Assembly (NCBI RefSeq): GCF_001549985.1
Contig: NZ_LROZ01000003.1
Coordinates: 1-64,000 of the forward strand
Length of the DNA stretch: 64,000 nucleotides
Origin: Myroides odoratus
GTDB taxonomy: Bacteria; Bacteroidota; Bacteroidia; Flavobacteriales; Flavobacteriaceae
Direction: 5' to 3'
The notes under the pieces were generated by a model. It was given only the letters and a program-made list of their open reading frames with translations, made no database searches and was not told the DNA's origin. Positions 26,993-36,262 of the stretch are shown piece after piece. How positions within the stretch are numbered: position 1 is the stretch's first letter; every line of letters starts with the position of its first letter. Made by a program: the position numbers and the translations under genes.

Positions 26993-29285
26993 TGTCCTAT
27001 TATTGACCATAACTGGAATTGCAGGATTCTTTATAAGCTCATGTAGTTCCACGAAATACATTCCAGAGGATGATGCCTTGTACACCAAAGGTATTGTTGA
27101 ATTAGAAGAAACGGAACTAGGGAAATCCAAGCAAAAAGAAATTGAAGAATCTCTGGAATCGCTCTTGCGCCCAGAACCGAATAGTTCTTTCTTAGGATTT
27201 CGTCCCAAATTATTTTTTTACAATTTAGGTGGAAATCCGACAAAAACTAATAAGGTTAGACGTTGGATGCGCAATTCTCTTGGTGAGCCTCCCGTGCTTT
27301 TCAGTCAAGTAGATTTGGAACACAATCGTGCCATTTTGGTCAATCGAATGGAAAACGATGGGTATTTTAATGTTCGCGTGAAGGCGGATACACTCAAAGT
27401 AAGTGAAAAGAAAAAAGCAGCTCAATATACCATTGTACCAGGAACGCAGTTTACAATTAATGAAGTCACGTTTTTGAATGATTCAACTCCGTTACAACAA
27501 GCTATTTACGATGCAGGAAATCGATGGACCAGGTTAAGAAAAGACAGACCCTATAATCTGGAACAGATTAAAGAAGAACGCGTTCGATTTGATAATTATG
27601 TGAAAAATAAGGGATACTATTATTTTAGTCCCAATAACTTGTTAGTGCAAGTCGATAGTACAGTAGGAAACCATAAAGTTAATCTATTTGTCAAAGTAAA
27701 AGAAGATACGCCTGTATTGGCTACGAAAGCATATACCATTAATAAGGTCTATATTTTCTCTGATTATTCTTTGGCTGATACGGATATTAAACGCGATATA
27801 AAAACGGCTCAAACCTATAAAGGATTTGAAATTATTGATCCTAAAAATAAATTTAAACCGAGTATCTATGATCGCACGGTTTATTTGGAAGAAGGCGAAC
27901 TCTATAATCGAAATGACCACAATTTATCCTTGAATCGCTTGGTTAACCTAGGGGTTTTTAAATATGTAAAAAACCAGTTTGAATTAGCAGATACAGTCAA
28001 TAATAAATTAGATGTTTACTATTTTCTAACGCCAGATAATCCGAAGTCTATTCGATTAGAGTTGTTGGGAAAAACAAACTCAGCCAGCTATAGTGGAGCG
28101 GAGCTAAACGTAAACTGGAGTCATAAAAACTTCTTGAAAGGAGCAGAATTGTTTTCTGTATCGGCTTATGGAGGAGCTGATTTCCAGATGTCTTCTAAAA
28201 ACAAAGGATATAATGTCTATAAAGCTGGATTGGAAGCGAGCCTTACTTGGCCTCGTTTAATAGCTCCAGGTAATTTTCATTCGTCTAGTGGATACATTCC
28301 ACGTACCAAAGCAACTATAGGAGGGGAGTATTTAGAACGCAGTCAGTTGTATTCGTTGACTTCTTTCAAAGGTTCGTGGGGATATATGTGGAAGGAAAAT
28401 GTAAGGAAAGAACATCATTTTAATGTGTTAGAAGTAAATTATGTAACTCCACAAAATGTAACGGATTTATATCGAGAAACAGCTGCAGGAAATCCTTCAC
28501 TAGAAAGGGTGTTGGATAAGCAATTGATTTTTGGACCAACTTATACCTATACGTATACCAATACCATGAATCAATACAAGAAAAATACCATCTATTATCG
28601 CGGAGGATTGGATTTTTCTGGTAATATTACAGGATTAATCATGGGAGCGGATGTGGATAAGGATAAAGAAAAATCAATCTTAGGTGTACCCTTTAGTCAA
28701 TATGTAAAAACAGAACATGATTTTAGACATTACTTAAGGTTGAGTAAAACCTCTCAATTGGTAAGTCGCATCCATGCAGGAATTGGTTATGCTTACGGAA
28801 ATTCTAAGAATTTACCTTATACCAAACAGTTTTATGTGGGAGGATCAAATAGTATACGTGCATTTAGAGCACGTACCTTAGGGCCTGGAAGTTTTGATCC
28901 TAGTTCATTTGATGCTAAGTTTATTCCAGATCAGTCTGGAGATATGTTGTTGGAGTTCAATTTAGAATATCGTAAAAAATTAGTGAGTATCATTCACGGA
29001 GCTTTGTTTATTGATGGTGGAAATATTTGGAACCTCAATGAAGTATCCGATAGACCAGGAGGAAAGATATCGGGCGATTTCTATAAAGAAATAGCCTTAG
29101 GTGCAGGAGCAGGGCTTCGCTTTGATATTACATTTTTGGTTGTTCGTTTTGATTTTGCCTTCCCGCTTCGTGTGCCTTATAATGAGCCAGGAGAACGTTG
29201 GGTGGTAAAAGATATTAATTTTGGAAGTGGAAGATGGAGAAAAGACAACCTCATGTTTAACCTGGCAATTGGGTATCCATTCTAG
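26970..29285 (+). CDS. tamL: TamL, lipidated TamA-type BamA superfamily outer membrane protein
   Basis: A 771-aa outer membrane protein. It has a lipobox (GFFISSCSSTKYIP, lipid on Cys25), POTRA-like modules in the first half (for example PGTQFTINEVTFLND and KAYTINKVYIFSD) and a C-terminal 16-strand barrel of the Omp85 family, with the conserved GGSNSIRAFRARTLGPGS loop near 622-640 and a terminal phenylalanine. The lipidated form is the Bacteroidota partner of TamB. It overlaps tamB by 23 bases. Role is outer membrane protein assembly by homology. Confidence 0.95.
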   Translation: MKLKKKNSVLLLTITGIAGFFISSCSSTKYIPEDDALYTKGIVELEETELGKSKQKEIEESLESLLRPEPNSSFLGFRPKLFFYNLGGNPTKTNKVRRWMRNSLGEPPVLFSQVDLEHNRAILVNRMENDGYFNVRVKADTLKVSEKKKAAQYTIVPGTQFTINEVTFLNDSTPLQQAIYDAGNRWTRLRKDRPYNLEQIKEERVRFDNYVKNKGYYYFSPNNLLVQVDSTVGNHKVNLFVKVKEDTPVLATKAYTINKVYIFSDYSLADTDIKRDIKTAQTYKGFEIIDPKNKFKPSIYDRTVYLEEGELYNRNDHNLSLNRLVNLGVFKYVKNQFELADTVNNKLDVYYFLTPDNPKSIRLELLGKTNSASYSGAELNVNWSHKNFLKGAELFSVSAYGGADFQMSSKNKGYNVYKAGLEASLTWPRLIAPGNFHSSSGYIPRTKATIGGEYLERSQLYSLTSFKGSWGYMWKENVRKEHHFNVLEVNYVTPQNVTDLYRETAAGNPSLERVLDKQLIFGPTYTYTYTNTMNQYKKNTIYYRGGLDFSGNITGLIMGADVDKDKEKSILGVPFSQYVKTEHDFRHYLRLSKTSQLVSRIHAGIGYAYGNSKNLPYTKQFYVGGSNSIRAFRARTLGPGSFDPSSFDAKFIPDQSGDMLLEFNLEYRKKLVSIIHGALFIDGGNIWNLNEVSDRPGGKISGDFYKEIALGAGAGLRFDITFLVVRFDFAFPLRVPYNEPGERWVVKDINFGSGRWRKDNLMFNLAIGYPF

Positions 29286-29400
29286 TGTTTGGGGAATATC
29301 TACCCACTTTGTGATGGGGATTTTACTGGAATGGCATACGGATAAAAAAAAGAATACTGTCTTAAGTAGTTGATAGATAATGAATTATTTGATTTTAGAG

Positions 29401-29416
29401 TAAATTTGTATTTTTG
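29401..29416 (+). promoter_or_regulatory. Two adjacent -7 elements (TAAATTTG, TATTTTTG)
   Basis: Two back-to-back TAnnTTTG matches (29401-29408 and 29409-29416). The second has TTTG 17 bases upstream (29388-29391), acceptable for a -33 box. They would drive the putative RNA downstream. Confidence 0.55.
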
Positions 29417-29422
29417 GCACGC

Positions 29423-29617
29423 TTTTTTCTATATACTATAGCGTAAGGTGTTATACAAAAAAACAAATAAGTTGAGGAATCAACTTTAATTGCTAGAAAA
29501 AGAAAATTAAGTGTTTGTTTTAAAGAAATTTTATTACCAAACGAGGTAATAGGTTAGATCGTTAGTAAGGTGAAGAAGAGAAATCTTCAGGTAAATAGGG
29601 AGCTTAGGCTCCCTTTT
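29423..29617 (+). ncRNA. Candidate structured non-coding RNA
   Basis: No protein frame covers this stretch, yet it has a promoter and four ordered hairpins: 29469-29486 (AAGTTGA, GGAA loop, TCAACTT), 29532-29551 (TATTACC, AAACGA loop, GGTAATA), 29571-29589 (TGAAGA / TCTTCA), and a terminator 29598-29613 (GGGAGC, TTAG, GCTCCC) with T residues. The transcript would be about 190 nt. I cannot assign it to a family; 6S-type and other Flavobacteria RNAs known from comparative genomics are possibilities. The start at 29423 is estimated from the promoter. Confidence 0.5.
29598..29617 (+). terminator. Terminator of the candidate RNA
   Basis: Hairpin GGGAGC / GCTCCC with a TTAG loop and four T residues; ends the candidate RNA. 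Confidence 0.7.
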
Positions 29618-29674
29618 ACTGTTTATAGGAGGTTAAAGTTTTACTACATGTTAGTTTCTACAAAATAATTATAT

Positions 29675-29682
29675 TAAATTTG
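29675..29682 (+). promoter_or_regulatory. Promoter -7 element (TAAATTTG)
   Basis: Matches TAnnTTTG, 31 bases before the response regulator ATG. Confidence 0.5.
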
Positions 29683-29713
29683 TCTTTAGCCCTAAAATAA
29701 AGACGGATAGAAT

Positions 29714-31102
29714 ATGAGTCATAAAGTTCTTGTTATAGACGATGATGTACCATTTTGCGAAATGTTGAAAGCCTTTTTGACTAAGAAAGGTTTTGTTGTT
29801 ATGAACGCCTTTAATTCCTTGGATGCAAAGAAAGCAATAGATGATACTTGTTACGATATTGTATTAACGGATGTTAGACTCCCAGATAGCGATGGAATAG
29901 AACTGCTGAAATACATCAAAGAAAAGTGTATCACTTCCCAAGTTATTTTAATGACAGGGTATACTGAAATCAAAACGGCTGTGAATGCCATGAAATTAGG
30001 TGCCTTTGATTATGTAGCTAAACCCATTAATCCAGATGAAATTGTTTTAACAATAAAACAAGCGCTAGATAAGAAAAGCAAAGGAGAAGATGCGGTAAAA
30101 CACGAAACATCAAAATCAACTTCTATTGACGTATCTACGGATGAAATTACATCAGAAGAATATGTAAAAGGAGATAGCAAAGTATCTTCACAATTACAAG
30201 AATATATCGAATTGGTAGCACCAACGAATATGTCTGTTTTGATTATTGGGGATAGTGGTACAGGAAAAGAAAATATAGCGCATTCAATTCACTTATTAAG
30301 TAAGCGCAGTAAAAAACCATATATTGCTGTAGACTGTGGTGCAATTCCTAAAGATTTAGCTTCTAGTGAGTTCTTTGGTCATATTAAAGGATCTTTTACA
30401 GGGGCAGTTACAGATAAAATAGGACACTTTGAAGCAGCAAATGGAGGAACTATTTTCTTAGACGAGGTCGGAAATCTTTCTTATGAGGTGCAAATACAGC
30501 TTTTGCGTGCCTTACAAGAGAGAAAAGTAAAACCTGTTGGTAGTAGTACAGAAATTGATGTAGATATTCGCGTTATTGCTGCAACAAACGAAGATTTACC
30601 TAAAGCAGTAAGAGAAGGGGAATTCAGAGAAGATTTATATCATCGTTTAAATGAATTTGGCATTGTTGCTCCTCGCTTAACAGATAGAGGAAGTGATGTA
30701 CTTTCATTCGCTAAGCACTTTTTAAAACATTCTAACCAAGAGTTAGAAAAGGGGGTAAAAGGATTTTCTAGTGAAGTAGAACGTATTTTCTTGACCTATG
30801 ATTGGCCAGGAAATTTACGTGAAATGAAAAATATTATCAAACGTTCAGTTTTATTAACGAAAGGAGATTATATTGAAAAAGAGGTATTACCAGATGAAAT
30901 GTTCGCTCCTAAACCCATTGTTTCGGATACTCCAAATGAAGAAGAAAGAGATTTAAAATTATTCTCTTCGCGCAATGAAGAACAAGCCATACGTACAGCC
31001 TTAGAAAAGGTGAAGTTTAATAAAACGAAAGCGGCACAATTGCTGGGGATTGACAGAAAAACATTATACAATAAAATGAAACTTTATGATATAGAGTTAT
31101 AA
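29714..31102 (+). CDS. Sigma-54-dependent response regulator (NtrC family)
   Basis: A 462-aa three-domain regulator. Receiver domain 1-115 with acidic residues Asp9-11 and phospho-acceptor Asp53 (LTDVRLPDSDG), the conserved Thr in MTGY and Lys in AKPIN. AAA+ domain about 150-385 with Walker A GDSGTGKE, the sigma-54 contact loop GSFTGA (normally GAFTGA) and Walker B GGTIFLDEVGN. A Fis-type helix-turn-helix closes the protein (NKTKAAQLLGIDRKTLYNKM). It activates sigma-54 promoters when phosphorylated. No sensor kinase gene is beside it, so its signal is unknown. It begins after the candidate ncRNA. Confidence 0.95.
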   Translation: MSHKVLVIDDDVPFCEMLKAFLTKKGFVVMNAFNSLDAKKAIDDTCYDIVLTDVRLPDSDGIELLKYIKEKCITSQVILMTGYTEIKTAVNAMKLGAFDYVAKPINPDEIVLTIKQALDKKSKGEDAVKHETSKSTSIDVSTDEITSEEYVKGDSKVSSQLQEYIELVAPTNMSVLIIGDSGTGKENIAHSIHLLSKRSKKPYIAVDCGAIPKDLASSEFFGHIKGSFTGAVTDKIGHFEAANGGTIFLDEVGNLSYEVQIQLLRALQERKVKPVGSSTEIDVDIRVIAATNEDLPKAVREGEFREDLYHRLNEFGIVAPRLTDRGSDVLSFAKHFLKHSNQELEKGVKGFSSEVERIFLTYDWPGNLREMKNIIKRSVLLTKGDYIEKEVLPDEMFAPKPIVSDTPNEEERDLKLFSSRNEEQAIRTALEKVKFNKTKAAQLLGIDRKTLYNKMKLYDIEL

Positions 31103-31104
31103 AT

Positions 31105-31140
31105 AAAAAGGCATCTAAAATCGATTAGATGCCTTTTTTT
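31105..31140. terminator. Bidirectional terminator
   Basis: Stem AAAAAGGCATCTAA / TTAGATGCCTTTTT with T-run; lies between convergent genes. Confidence 0.85.
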
Positions 31141-31172
31141 GTAAACAATTTTATGTAGTAAAGTAAAACACA

Positions 31173-34001
31173 CTATTTTCTCGTTACTTCTTCAATCAAA
31201 TAAAAAATAGATTTGAAGCTTCGATGGCTATGTGCTGTTAAACCAATTTCACAAGTTCGACTGGTAGAAAATCCGTCTGAACAAGTGGAAGGTATTTGTT
31301 GCTCAATTGTTCGAGTTCCATGTTGATTCAATTCAGGAAAGGTAAATCCACGATCACCTGCAAACCCACAACAGTTACTGTCAATATAGTTTACTTTTTT
31401 AGCACATTGTTTAGCAATATCTAGTAATTTTTCTTCTAAACCTAATTTTTTAACAGAACAAACTGGGAAGAGGGTTATTTCTTCTCGCGGATGAGTAATG
31501 GACAAGTCAGGAAGCACAAAATCTAGCATGAATTCAATCGGATCGTAAAACTGAAAAGCTCCCGCTGCGTGATGGTCATGGTAGGTATAATGACACGGAC
31601 TCATATCGAATAAAATAGGATAGGTGCCATTTTCAGAAGCGGCTAACAATGCGGCTTCTAGTGCTGTGGACTTTTGTAGCCCTTCTTCTTGAAATCCTTT
31701 ACTGCTAAAAGGCATACCACAACATAGATTGGCGATGTTATCAGGATAAATGACTTCATAACCCGCGCGTGCCAATAGTAAAACTGTCAAATCTTTTAAA
31801 TCTAATTCATCTGAGGCATAGTCTTTTGATTTACCCATCGTTCGATTGATACAAGAAGGAAAATAGACTACTTTTCGCTTGTTTGGTTTGGTTTCAACTG
31901 TTGGTTTTATTGTTGTTTGGGTTCCAGTTGGCATGGCTGGATTCCATTGCGGAATTCGATTATTACTCCAAGTTCTCATTTTAGTGGATAAGCGCAACAT
32001 ATTGCGATTGCCCAAGGTATTTTGAAAGAAACGAACAAATTTTAAGCTGTAACGTCCTAATTGAGTAACGCGGTCTAGATGTTCTACAAAATACAGGGCG
32101 TCTTGGTGATTTTTAGCCGTTAGGTGAGACGAACGCCAACTTTTGACATATTGTCCTGTGTCAATCTTAACCGGGCAAGCAATCGCGCATAAACCATCGG
32201 TGGCACACGTATCATCTACAAAGTATTGCGCTTGCTTGTGGAGTTGTTCTACTAAAAAAGGATTTTCTCCCGTTTGTTCTAGACGTGCAATTTCTCTCCC
32301 GATGACAATACGTTGACGAGGCGATAAGGTCAACCCTTCTGACACACAGTGTGATTCACAAAACCCACATTCAATACATTTATCCACTAGAGGATGGGTC
32401 GCTGGTGTAGCTTTTAGATTTTCTAAGTGAACATTTGTATTGGCATTGATAATCACTCCTGGATTGATGACCTTGTGAGGATCAAAGATATGTTTAATGC
32501 GAAGCATCAAGGCATACGCTTGTGCTCCCCATTCTTTTTCTACAAAAGGTGCCATATTACGACCTGTACCATGTTCTGCTTTCAGTGAACCATCAAATCG
32601 GTGTACCACTAAATGGGCGAGCTCGTCCATTAGATTGGCATAGCGTTGAATGGAGGCTGCTGTACTAAAATCTTGAGAAAAAACCAAGTGCAGATTACCT
32701 TCTAGAGCATGGCCAAATAAAACGGCATCTTCATATTGATACTTGGCAAAGAGCTGTTGTAGCGCGATACTGGCTTCAGCCAAATGCTCCAACGGAAAAG
32801 CAACATCTTCAATGATACAAGTTGTTCCTGTTGCTCGAAGTGCTCCAGTGGTTGGTAATAAACCATTGCGAGCTTTCCAATTAAAGGCATATTCTTTAGG
32901 ATCAGAGGTAAATACAAAAGGAGCTAAGGTAGAAATAGAAGCCATGGCTTGTTGGACTTCGTTTTGCTTTTGCTCTAATTCTTCCTGATTATTCGCTTGA
33001 ACTTCTACGAGTAATAAACAAGCGGTAGCAGGAAGTGTTTTAAAATATGCCGGAGCTTGTGGTTCATTTTCAATGGAGCGAATGCTGTTTCGGTCTAATA
33101 GTTCTACCGCAGCCACAGGGCTCTTCTTTAAAAAGGGTACAGCTTGACAAGCGGTTGTGATAGAATCAAAAACCATCAACGTACAGGCCTTTTTTTTGAA
33201 ATTGATGACCGTGTTATACGTAATAGTAGAAATAAAGGCAAGTGTTCCTTCAGAACCAATCATTAAGTGTTTGATAATATCAAATGGATCTTGATAATCA
33301 ATAAAGGCATTTAAGCTGTAACCTGTTGTATTTTTAATTTTATACTTGCGTTTGATGCGTTCGTATAGGATTGAATCTTGTTGTATTTCGCTGTGAATGG
33401 CTTGAATTTCAGCTAGTATTTCTGGATGTTTGGCTGTAAATTCCTGTTTACTATTAGGATCGGCGGTATCCAATATTGTTCCGTCATAAAAAACAAGGCG
33501 GATGTCAGCTAGGGTGTTGTAGGAATTTTGTGCGGTTCCACAACACATTCCACTAGCATTATTCGCGGCAATTCCACCAATCATGGCGGCATTGAGTGAA
33601 CCAGGATCCGGACCTATTTTACGCCCATAAGGCGCAAGTAGGATATTAGCCCTTCCTCCAATGATACCCGGTTGAAAAGTGGCGCGTAAACCGTTGTCTT
33701 CAATGTTATATCCCTTCCAATGATGTGTAGCTATCAATAGGATAGAATCTGTTATGGCTTGTCCAGATAAACTCGTTCCTGCAGCACGATAGGTGATAGG
33801 TAATTGATGTTGATGGGCTAAAGCAATTACGTGAATGGCTTCTGCTTCATCTTTTACTTCTACCACTATTTGAGGATTTAAACGATAAAAACTCGCGTCT
33901 GTGCCGTAAGCAATCGTTTGAATAGGGTCTGTAATAATTTGCTGAGTAGGGAGAAATAGCTCCAGTTCTCGTGCAAAAGATGCATAGTTTTCTGATAGCA
34001 T
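31173..34001 (-). CDS. FAD-binding oxidoreductase fused to Fe-S (GlcF/CCG) domains (YdiJ-like)
   Basis: A 942-aa fusion. The N-terminal half is a VAO-type FAD domain (ITDPIQTIAYGTDASFY, then PITYRAAGTSLSGQA and NNASGMCCG) with the FAD-oxidase C domain. The C-terminal half has two Fe-S motifs (CIECGFCESHC and CATDGLCAIACP) and two CCG domains (NLCCGMPFSSKG and NCCGFAGDRG), as in glycolate oxidase GlcF. Such single-chain proteins (YdiJ-like) oxidise D-2-hydroxy acids such as D-lactate or D-2-hydroxyglutarate and pass electrons to the respiratory chain. The exact substrate is not decided by sequence. It is monocistronic. Confidence 0.92.
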   Translation of the reverse strand: MLSENYASFARELELFLPTQQIITDPIQTIAYGTDASFYRLNPQIVVEVKDEAEAIHVIALAHQHQLPITYRAAGTSLSGQAITDSILLIATHHWKGYNIEDNGLRATFQPGIIGGRANILLAPYGRKIGPDPGSLNAAMIGGIAANNASGMCCGTAQNSYNTLADIRLVFYDGTILDTADPNSKQEFTAKHPEILAEIQAIHSEIQQDSILYERIKRKYKIKNTTGYSLNAFIDYQDPFDIIKHLMIGSEGTLAFISTITYNTVINFKKKACTLMVFDSITTACQAVPFLKKSPVAAVELLDRNSIRSIENEPQAPAYFKTLPATACLLLVEVQANNQEELEQKQNEVQQAMASISTLAPFVFTSDPKEYAFNWKARNGLLPTTGALRATGTTCIIEDVAFPLEHLAEASIALQQLFAKYQYEDAVLFGHALEGNLHLVFSQDFSTAASIQRYANLMDELAHLVVHRFDGSLKAEHGTGRNMAPFVEKEWGAQAYALMLRIKHIFDPHKVINPGVIINANTNVHLENLKATPATHPLVDKCIECGFCESHCVSEGLTLSPRQRIVIGREIARLEQTGENPFLVEQLHKQAQYFVDDTCATDGLCAIACPVKIDTGQYVKSWRSSHLTAKNHQDALYFVEHLDRVTQLGRYSLKFVRFFQNTLGNRNMLRLSTKMRTWSNNRIPQWNPAMPTGTQTTIKPTVETKPNKRKVVYFPSCINRTMGKSKDYASDELDLKDLTVLLLARAGYEVIYPDNIANLCCGMPFSSKGFQEEGLQKSTALEAALLAASENGTYPILFDMSPCHYTYHDHHAAGAFQFYDPIEFMLDFVLPDLSITHPREEITLFPVCSVKKLGLEEKLLDIAKQCAKKVNYIDSNCCGFAGDRGFTFPELNQHGTRTIEQQIPSTCSDGFSTSRTCEIGLTAHSHRSFKSIFYLIEEVTRK

Positions 34002-34088
34002 AACCGTATAGTTTATAAGCAGAAAGTTACGATAAAATTGAAAGAGATAGTTTTGATGAAAATAGTTTATATCAAGTTTAAATAGGGA

Positions 34089-34114
34089 GGGTTAAGGGTT
34101 AAGGGTTAAGGGGG
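34089..34114. repeat. Tandem heptamer repeat (GGGTTAA x3)
   Basis: Three exact GGGTTAA units (34089-34109) followed by GGGGG. It lies in the spacer between the oxidoreductase and acyl-CoA synthetase genes. The same unit recurs at 41841. Confidence 0.9.
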
Positions 34115-34117
34115 CTT

Positions 34118-34180
34118 ATAACCCCTAACTCATTTCTCATAACCCATAATTCACTTCCCATAACCCCTAACTCATTTCTC
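34118..34180. repeat. 21-bp tandem repeat, three copies
   Basis: Copies at 34118-34138, 34139-34159 and 34160-34180. The first and third are identical (begin ATAACCCCTAACT, end CATTTCTC); the middle differs at five positions. 21 bases equals three heptamers, continuing the period of the neighbouring GGGTTAA repeat. Confidence 0.9.
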
Positions 34181-34186
34181 CTCTAC

Positions 34187-35872
34187 TTAATAAACAAACT
34201 CCAAAGGCACAGCGATTTTCTTGGCGATGCGTTCGGCTTGTAAAGCACGTAGTTCTACTCGTTTAATTTTACCGCTAATTGTTTTAGGCAATTCAGTTAC
34301 AAATTCTATTCTACGCGGCATTTTGTATGGTGCGAGATGTTGACGGGAAAATTGAAATATCTCCTGCGCTAGTGCTGCATTGGCTTGTTGAATATCTTTG
34401 ATGATAACAAAGGCTTTGACTTCAAACCCCTTGACTTCATGAGGACTTGCTACAACAGCAGATTCGATTACAGCTGGATGTTCAAGCAAAACACTTTCTA
34501 CCTCAAAAGGCCCAATGCGGTAATCGGATGCTTTAATCACATCGTCATCGCGACCAATAAACCAGATATAACCATCTTCATCTTTATAGGCTTTATCCCC
34601 AGTGAAATAAACCCCATTTTTGAATACCTGCTTTTGACGTTCTTTATCATACATGTATTCCTTAAAAATTCCGTTGATCTTCGTTGTATCTGTTTTGACG
34701 CAGATATTTCCTTCCTCATTAATAGGGAGCTCTCGTCCTTCATCATCAGCAATGATAATATCATATAGAAACGTAGGTTTCCCCATGGAACCATATTTCA
34801 GTTTTGCATTAGGATAATTGGCAACCATACACGTACTTTCCGTTTGACCAAATCCATCTCTAATATATAATCCTGTTGCTTCATACCACTCTTCAATAAT
34901 TTCTGGATTTAAAGGTTCGCCTGCTGCTACACATTGACGCAAGCTAAATTGATAAGCAGCTAAGTTCTCTTGAATAAAGAAGCGCAGTACAGTGGGAGGA
35001 GCACAGAGCGTAGTGATTTTGTGTTTTTCAATTAAAGAAAGTGTTTTAGCTGCATTGAAGCGTTCTTTGGTATGAAAGGCAAAAATCGTAGCGCCAACAT
35101 TCCAAGGAGCAAATAAACTACTCCAAGCAAATTTAGCCCATCCAGGTTGGGAAATATTGTAGTGAATATCCTCTTTCTTCAGTCCAATCCAAGCAGCAGT
35201 AGTTAGATTGCCGATTGGATAGCTCAATTGAGTATGACAGACAATTTTTGGCATACCTGTAGTCCCAGAGGTGAAAAACAAGAAGAGGTTATCATCAGGT
35301 TTGGTTTGAGCTGCTTCCGCTTCGGTATTTTGTTCATCTAATACGGATAAGGGATACCAACCCTCCCGATGCCCATCAATAATAATTTTAATCGGAATGC
35401 TGAGGTTTGCTGCTTTTTCTGCTTCATCAATTTTTTCTACATTATCGGCATCTGCCAGGATAACTTTAGGCATGATTTTCTCAAAACGATATTTTAAATC
35501 ATTAACCCCTAGTATGCTTGCTGCAGGTGATAAACGATACCCTCCTTTAATTGCTGCAAGATGTGTCACCCAATTGATGCGTTGTAACATCATTTGGGTG
35601 AGTATCACATCTTGTTGCTGAATTCCTTTTTGACGGAGGAAATTTAACAGTTGATTGTATCTGTTGTAAAGCGTTTGAAAGGTATAATGCTCCGTTTTTG
35701 TACCATCAGTCCATAAGAGTGCAGTTTTGTCAGGATGTTCTTTCACGTTAATCCCCTCAAATATTTCAGTCACCCAATTAAAATGTATCGGTTTTTCTAC
35801 TTGTAAATCGTGTAAAGCATTAAAATCTTCTTTGGCAATGAAGTTTCCAATGCTTTTAAATAAATTTTTCAT
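34187..35872 (-). CDS. AMP-binding acyl-CoA synthetase (acetyl/medium-chain type)
   Basis: A 561-aa ANL-superfamily enzyme that activates a carboxylate with ATP and transfers it to CoA. It has the P-loop LFFTSGTTGMPKIV, the DGFGQTES motif, the WFIGRDDDVIKASDYRIGPFEVE hinge region (given here in short: DDVIKASDYRIGPFE) and the catalytic lysine in LPKTISGKIKRVE. Its closest familiar relatives are medium-chain acyl-CoA synthetases. The ATG at 35872 (MKNLFKSIGNF) was chosen over 35908, which would add a non-conserved tail. The chain length it prefers is not determined. Confidence 0.93.
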   Translation of the reverse strand: MKNLFKSIGNFIAKEDFNALHDLQVEKPIHFNWVTEIFEGINVKEHPDKTALLWTDGTKTEHYTFQTLYNRYNQLLNFLRQKGIQQQDVILTQMMLQRINWVTHLAAIKGGYRLSPAASILGVNDLKYRFEKIMPKVILADADNVEKIDEAEKAANLSIPIKIIIDGHREGWYPLSVLDEQNTEAEAAQTKPDDNLFLFFTSGTTGMPKIVCHTQLSYPIGNLTTAAWIGLKKEDIHYNISQPGWAKFAWSSLFAPWNVGATIFAFHTKERFNAAKTLSLIEKHKITTLCAPPTVLRFFIQENLAAYQFSLRQCVAAGEPLNPEIIEEWYEATGLYIRDGFGQTESTCMVANYPNAKLKYGSMGKPTFLYDIIIADDEGRELPINEEGNICVKTDTTKINGIFKEYMYDKERQKQVFKNGVYFTGDKAYKDEDGYIWFIGRDDDVIKASDYRIGPFEVESVLLEHPAVIESAVVASPHEVKGFEVKAFVIIKDIQQANAALAQEIFQFSRQHLAPYKMPRRIEFVTELPKTISGKIKRVELRALQAERIAKKIAVPLEFVY

Positions 35873-36262
35873 GTTTGGTTGTTTTTTGTGGTAGTATAAG
35901 ATACACAAAAGGATTGAAAATTAGGAGGATGAAAGGTGGGATTTTTACTTTTTTGAGGAGAAGACACAGAAAAGACAGAAAATAACTCCCGATTTTGACT
36001 AGGGAATTTATTTTTAGATTAAAAAAAATAAAAAGACAGAAAGTAAATGAATAATTTATTTTTTTCATTAAAAAACAGAATATAAAATTTTAATTTCTAA
36101 TAAAATAGAGTCTTTATTATGGTAAATTACGTCTAGTTTTTGTTTAATTTTCAATTAAAATACTTTTATTGTGTGTTTTTTTAAAATAAAATAACATTTC
36201 GTTGCAATATGATTAATAAATTTTCGTTTTCTTTGGTACAAACCAAGAAACTAAATGTTATT
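35873..36262. other. AT-rich divergent spacer
   Basis: About 390 bases between the divergent synthetase and lpxD genes, mostly A and T runs, no gene or hairpin supported. The in-frame extension of lpxD to 36209 lies here. Confidence 0.5.
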
